From a virus: 48,743 nt of DNA. Every line of letters begins with the position of its first letter. Position 1 is the stretch's first letter. The notes under the pieces are model-generated. The model ran no database searches. It had not been told where the DNA came from and saw only the letters and a program-made list of their open reading frames with translations. Below are positions 47,109-48,743 of this stretch, one piece after another. The position numbers and the translations under genes are program-made. The stretch lies in the IMG/VR virus record IMGVR_UViG_3300044695_005834, positions 1 to 48,743 of that record, one strand, 5' to 3'.

Positions 47109-47136
47109 CTTTTACGGGGTTTAACGATTACGTCAA
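47109..47136 (-). promoter_or_regulatory. Leftward promoter for 52-aa gene and GT71-like gene
   Basis: Leftward TTGACG (47131-47136), a 16-base spacer and TAAAAG (47109-47114), 12 bases before ATG 47096. It shares TATTGACG with the promoter at 43242-43270. The G-rich array of 47164-47232 lies just upstream of it. Confidence 0.45.
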
Positions 47137-47163
47137 TACCTTTTATCGGGGTGAAGTGCAGCA

Positions 47164-47232
47164 GGGTTATAGGGATGCAGGGCAGCAGGTGTATCCGGTG
47201 TAGAAGGGTTTAGCGGGTTATGGTGAGACGGG
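47164..47232 (+). repeat. Phased GGG/GGT array (8-9 base steps)
   Basis: GGG or GGT occurs at 47164, 47172, 47180, 47188, 47197, 47206, 47215, 47222 and 47230, i.e. steps of 7-9 bases. The first three or four runs have 5-base loops, compatible with a G-quadruplex on the plus strand. It is upstream of the leftward promoter at 47131. Confidence 0.55.
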
Positions 47233-47577
47233 TGCAGCAATCTCCTACTAAAAGAAGATTACTGAAAGAGCTTCGCGGTTTAAAGGAGCCACGGTATGCA
47301 GTTTCAACAGTCCTAGCGCGATGGTCTGACTTTGCCTACGCTTGCCCTGCTTTCGTGGGGCTGACTGTAATCTCTCAGCTTGCGCCGATCAACATTAAGA
47401 GGGAAGTGATAGTGATACCCAGCCCTCTCCATCCATTCGTCGGGGAGTCCTTCTCAGGTTAGTTCCATAGTCGAGGGATAGAACCCCGCCCGATTACACG
47501 CTTGGAGCTTCCACCAAGAGGCCGGATACGCTGGCCCCGCTCTAGGAGAGTGCTGAAATGCTAGTCCCTAGAAAAAC

Positions 47578-47610
47578 GAAACCCAAACCGGAATCAGCGG
47601 TTTGGGTTTC
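47578..47610 (-). terminator. Strong rho-independent terminator (leftward)
   Basis: GAAACCCAAACC (47578-47589) and GGTTTGGGTTTC (47599-47610) form a perfect 12-bp stem with a 9-base loop. Leftward it is followed by GTTTTTC, a U-rich tail. No gene precedes it on that strand, so a leftward RNA from about 47671 or beyond is implied. Rightward it lacks a U-tract. Confidence 0.7.
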
Positions 47611-47671
47611 AACTGTCTTGTAGCCCTAGTTACCCAAGGCATCAGTGCTTTGCTCGCTCCGCTGATTCCGG
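47588..47671. repeat. 13-base complement between terminator loop and downstream sequence
   Basis: CCGGAATCAGCGG (47588-47600), which is the terminator loop plus two stem bases each side, is the exact complement of CCGCTGATTCCGG (47659-47671). The two 13-mers could pair in one RNA and compete with, or lock onto, the terminator hairpin. Confidence 0.7.
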
Positions 47672-47736
47672 CTTGCGATCTGCACGGATACTGCCATGCC
47701 CGTTCTATCCGTCAAATCTTTTTTCAATAAATCTTC

Positions 47737-47765
47737 TTGACCTTGCTAGTAAAGTGCCATATCAC
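47737..47765 (+). promoter_or_regulatory. Rightward promoter of the right-end cluster
   Basis: TTGACC (47737-47742), a 17-base spacer and TATCAC (47760-47765), 14 bases before ATG 47780. AAAGTGCCAT (47751-47760) overlaps the spacer and -10 and matches the operator-like 10-mer of the 2173-2182 control region, so the two rightward clusters may be co-regulated. Confidence 0.5.
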
Positions 47766-47779
47766 CTACGTCCACACCT

Positions 47780-47965
47780 ATGAAATGCCCACGCTGCAAA
47801 CTCGTCTGGAAAGTCAAAGCATACGCCGATGGAGGGAAAATCCGCTGGCGCAAAATGACAAAGGAACAACGCCTCGCATGGGCTGCAAAGATGCAGGAGG
47901 GGCGCAGGAAGCAGGTAATCGAAGCACGGCTGGCGAAGGAACAAGCTAAAACACAACAACCATGA
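47780..47965 (+). CDS. Small basic protein with CPRC, 61 aa
   Basis: Begins MKCPRCKLVWKV (one Cys pair) and continues as a Lys/Arg/Glu/Ala-rich helix (TKEQRLAWAAKMQEGRRKQ). The remaining zinc ligands are missing, so the pair may act in a dimer or be a redox site. First gene of the rightward right-end cluster. Function unknown. Confidence 0.5.
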   Translation: MKCPRCKLVWKVKAYADGGKIRWRKMTKEQRLAWAAKMQEGRRKQVIEARLAKEQAKTQQP

Positions 47966-48225
47966 ACATACCAAAAATTAACTTCAACGTAGATAAGTAT
48001 AGGAAAATCTGCCAAAAGCTAGACCCGATTCTAGCTGAGTCAATCAGTAGCCGAAGCGTGGACGATTGGAACTGTGCGGTAATGGCACTAGCGAGTTCGC
48101 TTCTTAGTATGCACATGGACAGCAAGACAAGCCTTGAAGATTCCATAAATATGGCGCAGCAGACTATCCAATGTGTGCCGAGCCTCTTTATCGTGATAAG
48201 CCAGAGGGAGACCAAGCAACCATGA
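47962..48225 (+). CDS. Hypothetical protein, 87 aa
   Basis: Starts at ATG 47962, overlapping the previous stop. Helical throughout (YRKICQKLDPILAESISSRS and CAVMALASSLLSMHMDSK), amphipathic, with no obvious membrane segment. No family recognised. Ends overlapping the next micro-gene start. Confidence 0.5.
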   Translation: MNIPKINFNVDKYRKICQKLDPILAESISSRSVDDWNCAVMALASSLLSMHMDSKTSLEDSINMAQQTIQCVPSLFIVISQRETKQP

Positions 48226-48278
48226 ACGAAACCAACCTCAAGACCTTATTCGCATCCGTGAAAGGGGTGACGCTGTGA
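48222..48278 (+). CDS. 18-aa coupled micropeptide
   Basis: ATG 48222 overlaps the upstream TGA (ATGA) and its TGA overlaps GTG 48275 of the next gene (GTGA). The peptide is MNETNLKTLFASVKGVTL. It is bracketed by coupled genes, as is the 21-aa peptide at 7128-7193, so it may exist mainly to relay ribosomes. Confidence 0.4.
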   Translation: MNETNLKTLFASVKGVTL

Positions 48279-48541
48279 CCACCACCGAACACCTATCACT
48301 CATCGAGTCTAAGTGCGAAGCCAACCTAGATTATCTGCAACTGTGTCGCAGCGGCGGTGCTCTAATTACAAAAATAGACCTACTTGCCGAAGCTGGATGG
48401 AAAAGCACGCTGGCGGCGATTGAGGGGTTGCGAAAGCTAGCCTTAGAAACAGAGCTTTATCCCGGACATGGCGGAAGCCCGAATGTCCTGCGTGTCATAG
48501 ACGCAATCATCGCCGCATGGCCCATCGAACTACTCCAATGA
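48275..48541 (+). CDS. Hypothetical protein, 88 aa
   Basis: GTG 48275 overlaps the micropeptide stop. A helical N-terminus (EHLSLIESKCEANLDYLQLC) is followed by LITKIDLLAEAGWKSTLAAIEGLRK and a YPGHGG turn, ending in VIDAIIAAWPIELLQ. No recognised family; probably another small early-type protein. Confidence 0.5.
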   Translation: MTTTEHLSLIESKCEANLDYLQLCRSGGALITKIDLLAEAGWKSTLAAIEGLRKLALETELYPGHGGSPNVLRVIDAIIAAWPIELLQ

Positions 48542-48743
48542 ACAATCAACAATGTGCTAATCCAGCTATGACTCCCCACACCTACGACTTCGCGATCTAC
48601 AACGGCAGGGTCAAGGTCTATGTGGACGGCTACGTGATGTTCACGTTCAATCAGATCGATTTTAAGGGCTACTACGCCTACAAGGACGACACGTTGCTGT
48701 TCGGCATAGACATCTACCTCGTTGATACGACGATGGAAATCTA
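48538..48743 (+). CDS. Partial protein running off the right edge
   Basis: ATG 48538 overlaps the preceding stop; 68 codons are visible and open to the end. After a short polar start, the sequence is beta-rich and aromatic (YDFAIYNGRVKVYVDGYVMF, then FKGYYAYKDD). It may be a small beta-barrel or lectin-like protein. The remainder is outside the window. Confidence 0.5.
   Translation, partial: MNNQQCANPAMTPHTYDFAIYNGRVKVYVDGYVMFTFNQIDFKGYYAYKDDTLLFGIDIYLVDTTMEI

Larger units (their letters stand above)
47140..47735. other. Long non-coding, hairpin-rich region
   Basis: About 600 bases with no convincing gene. The left part is G-rich and phased (47164-47232). From about 47360 many short stems follow: GCTGA/TCAGC (47360-47379), GAGGG/CCCTC (47399-47427), CTTGG/CCAAG (47501-47518), GGCC/GGCC (47520-47536), CTCT/AGAG (47540-47550), CTAG/CTAG (47561-47571), then a strong terminator (47578-47610). 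Candidates are a structured RNA, an origin or a packaging site. None can be proved here. Confidence 0.5.

Noticed and set aside
47220-47462. 80-codon plus-strand open frame in the non-coding region
   Set aside because: No leader signal, unclear start (weak GTG/ATG context), composition unlike neighbours, and it crosses several hairpins. Left as part of the structured region.
47466-47492. T-arm-like stem and loop on the minus strand (CGGGG TTCTATC CCTCG)
   Set aside because: The stem-loop fits a tRNA T-arm, but no matching acceptor strand, D-arm or anticodon stem with a 7-base loop was found at the right distance.
47140-47735. Group I intron or known large RNA family (GOLLD/ROOL)
   Set aside because: A partial complementary pair (ACAGTC/GACTGT) resembles a P7-like element, but exon continuity and conserved core motifs are not seen. 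Membership in a large-RNA family cannot be judged without a covariance search.
1-48743. CRISPR array, integrase, tRNA and DNA polymerase
   Set aside because: No regular 25-40 base repeats with spacers, no tyrosine/serine integrase motifs, and no polymerase or primase motifs were seen. Their absence is limited to this window.
1-48743. Terminal redundancy or circular overlap of the window
   Set aside because: First and last bases do not show a shared terminal repeat; only a few bases match by chance.

Overview
The window reads as part of a tailed-phage genome, most likely short-tailed (podovirus-like). It holds a large terminase (44181-46055), an 827-residue portal, two scaffold-like/capsid-like gene pairs, connector and fibre-like virion genes and a lysis cassette with an M15-type peptidase. 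It also holds a replication/recombination block: an SF2 helicase, a UvrD-like helicase, an SMC-type ATPase, an SSB-like protein and two small nucleases. I see no tape measure, tail sheath, integrase, DNA polymerase, primase or tRNA. The sequence is GC-rich and host-adapted. Many genes start after A/C-rich leaders without a Shine-Dalgarno sequence, which suggests a host from a lineage that relies little on SD pairing (Verrucomicrobiota or Bacteroidota). The TTGAC-type promoters fit Verrucomicrobiota somewhat better, but the host is an inference.

Layout. 1-2133: leftward genes, including a terminase-small-subunit-like protein. 2134-2301: divergent control region with repeated TGGCAC half-sites. 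2302-8224: rightward, early-type operon of small unknown proteins. 8225-8421: convergent gap with a striking four-box palindrome. 8422-19393: leftward replication and DNA-modification block (HNH, intein-bearing helicase, RHH and XRE regulators, VRR-NUC, TET-associated glycosyltransferase-like protein, UvrD-like helicase, SMC ATPase, SSB-like protein). 19490-28334: leftward virion genes ending a second capsid module. 28379-31475: lysis and fibre-like genes. 31542-37665: first capsid module, portal and accessories. 37667-43233: a sugar/TPP-enzyme island of at least seven translationally coupled genes. 43318-46055: rightward terminase unit. 46056-47096: leftward glycosyltransferase and a small gene. 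47100-47735: about 600 bases of non-coding, hairpin-rich DNA. 47780-48743: a second rightward cluster of small genes that runs off the edge.

The most unusual element is at 9486-10394. An intein interrupts the DECH motif of the SF2 helicase. A homing endonuclease of the Vsr-like (EDxHD/DUF559-like) fold is encoded inside it in the +1 reading frame, not fused in frame. Both frames are open, so the same DNA encodes the intein linker, the C-terminal splicing block and the nuclease.

Second, the virion region carries two parallel modules: scaffold-like gene, capsid-like gene preceded by the same leader motif, then a strong GC hairpin. The N4-gp56-like capsid protein begins with a signal-peptide-like segment. 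Third, a glycan island with minimal split TPP-enzyme subunits, a zinc-less-lobe MDR dehydrogenase and several glycosyltransferases sits between portal and terminase.
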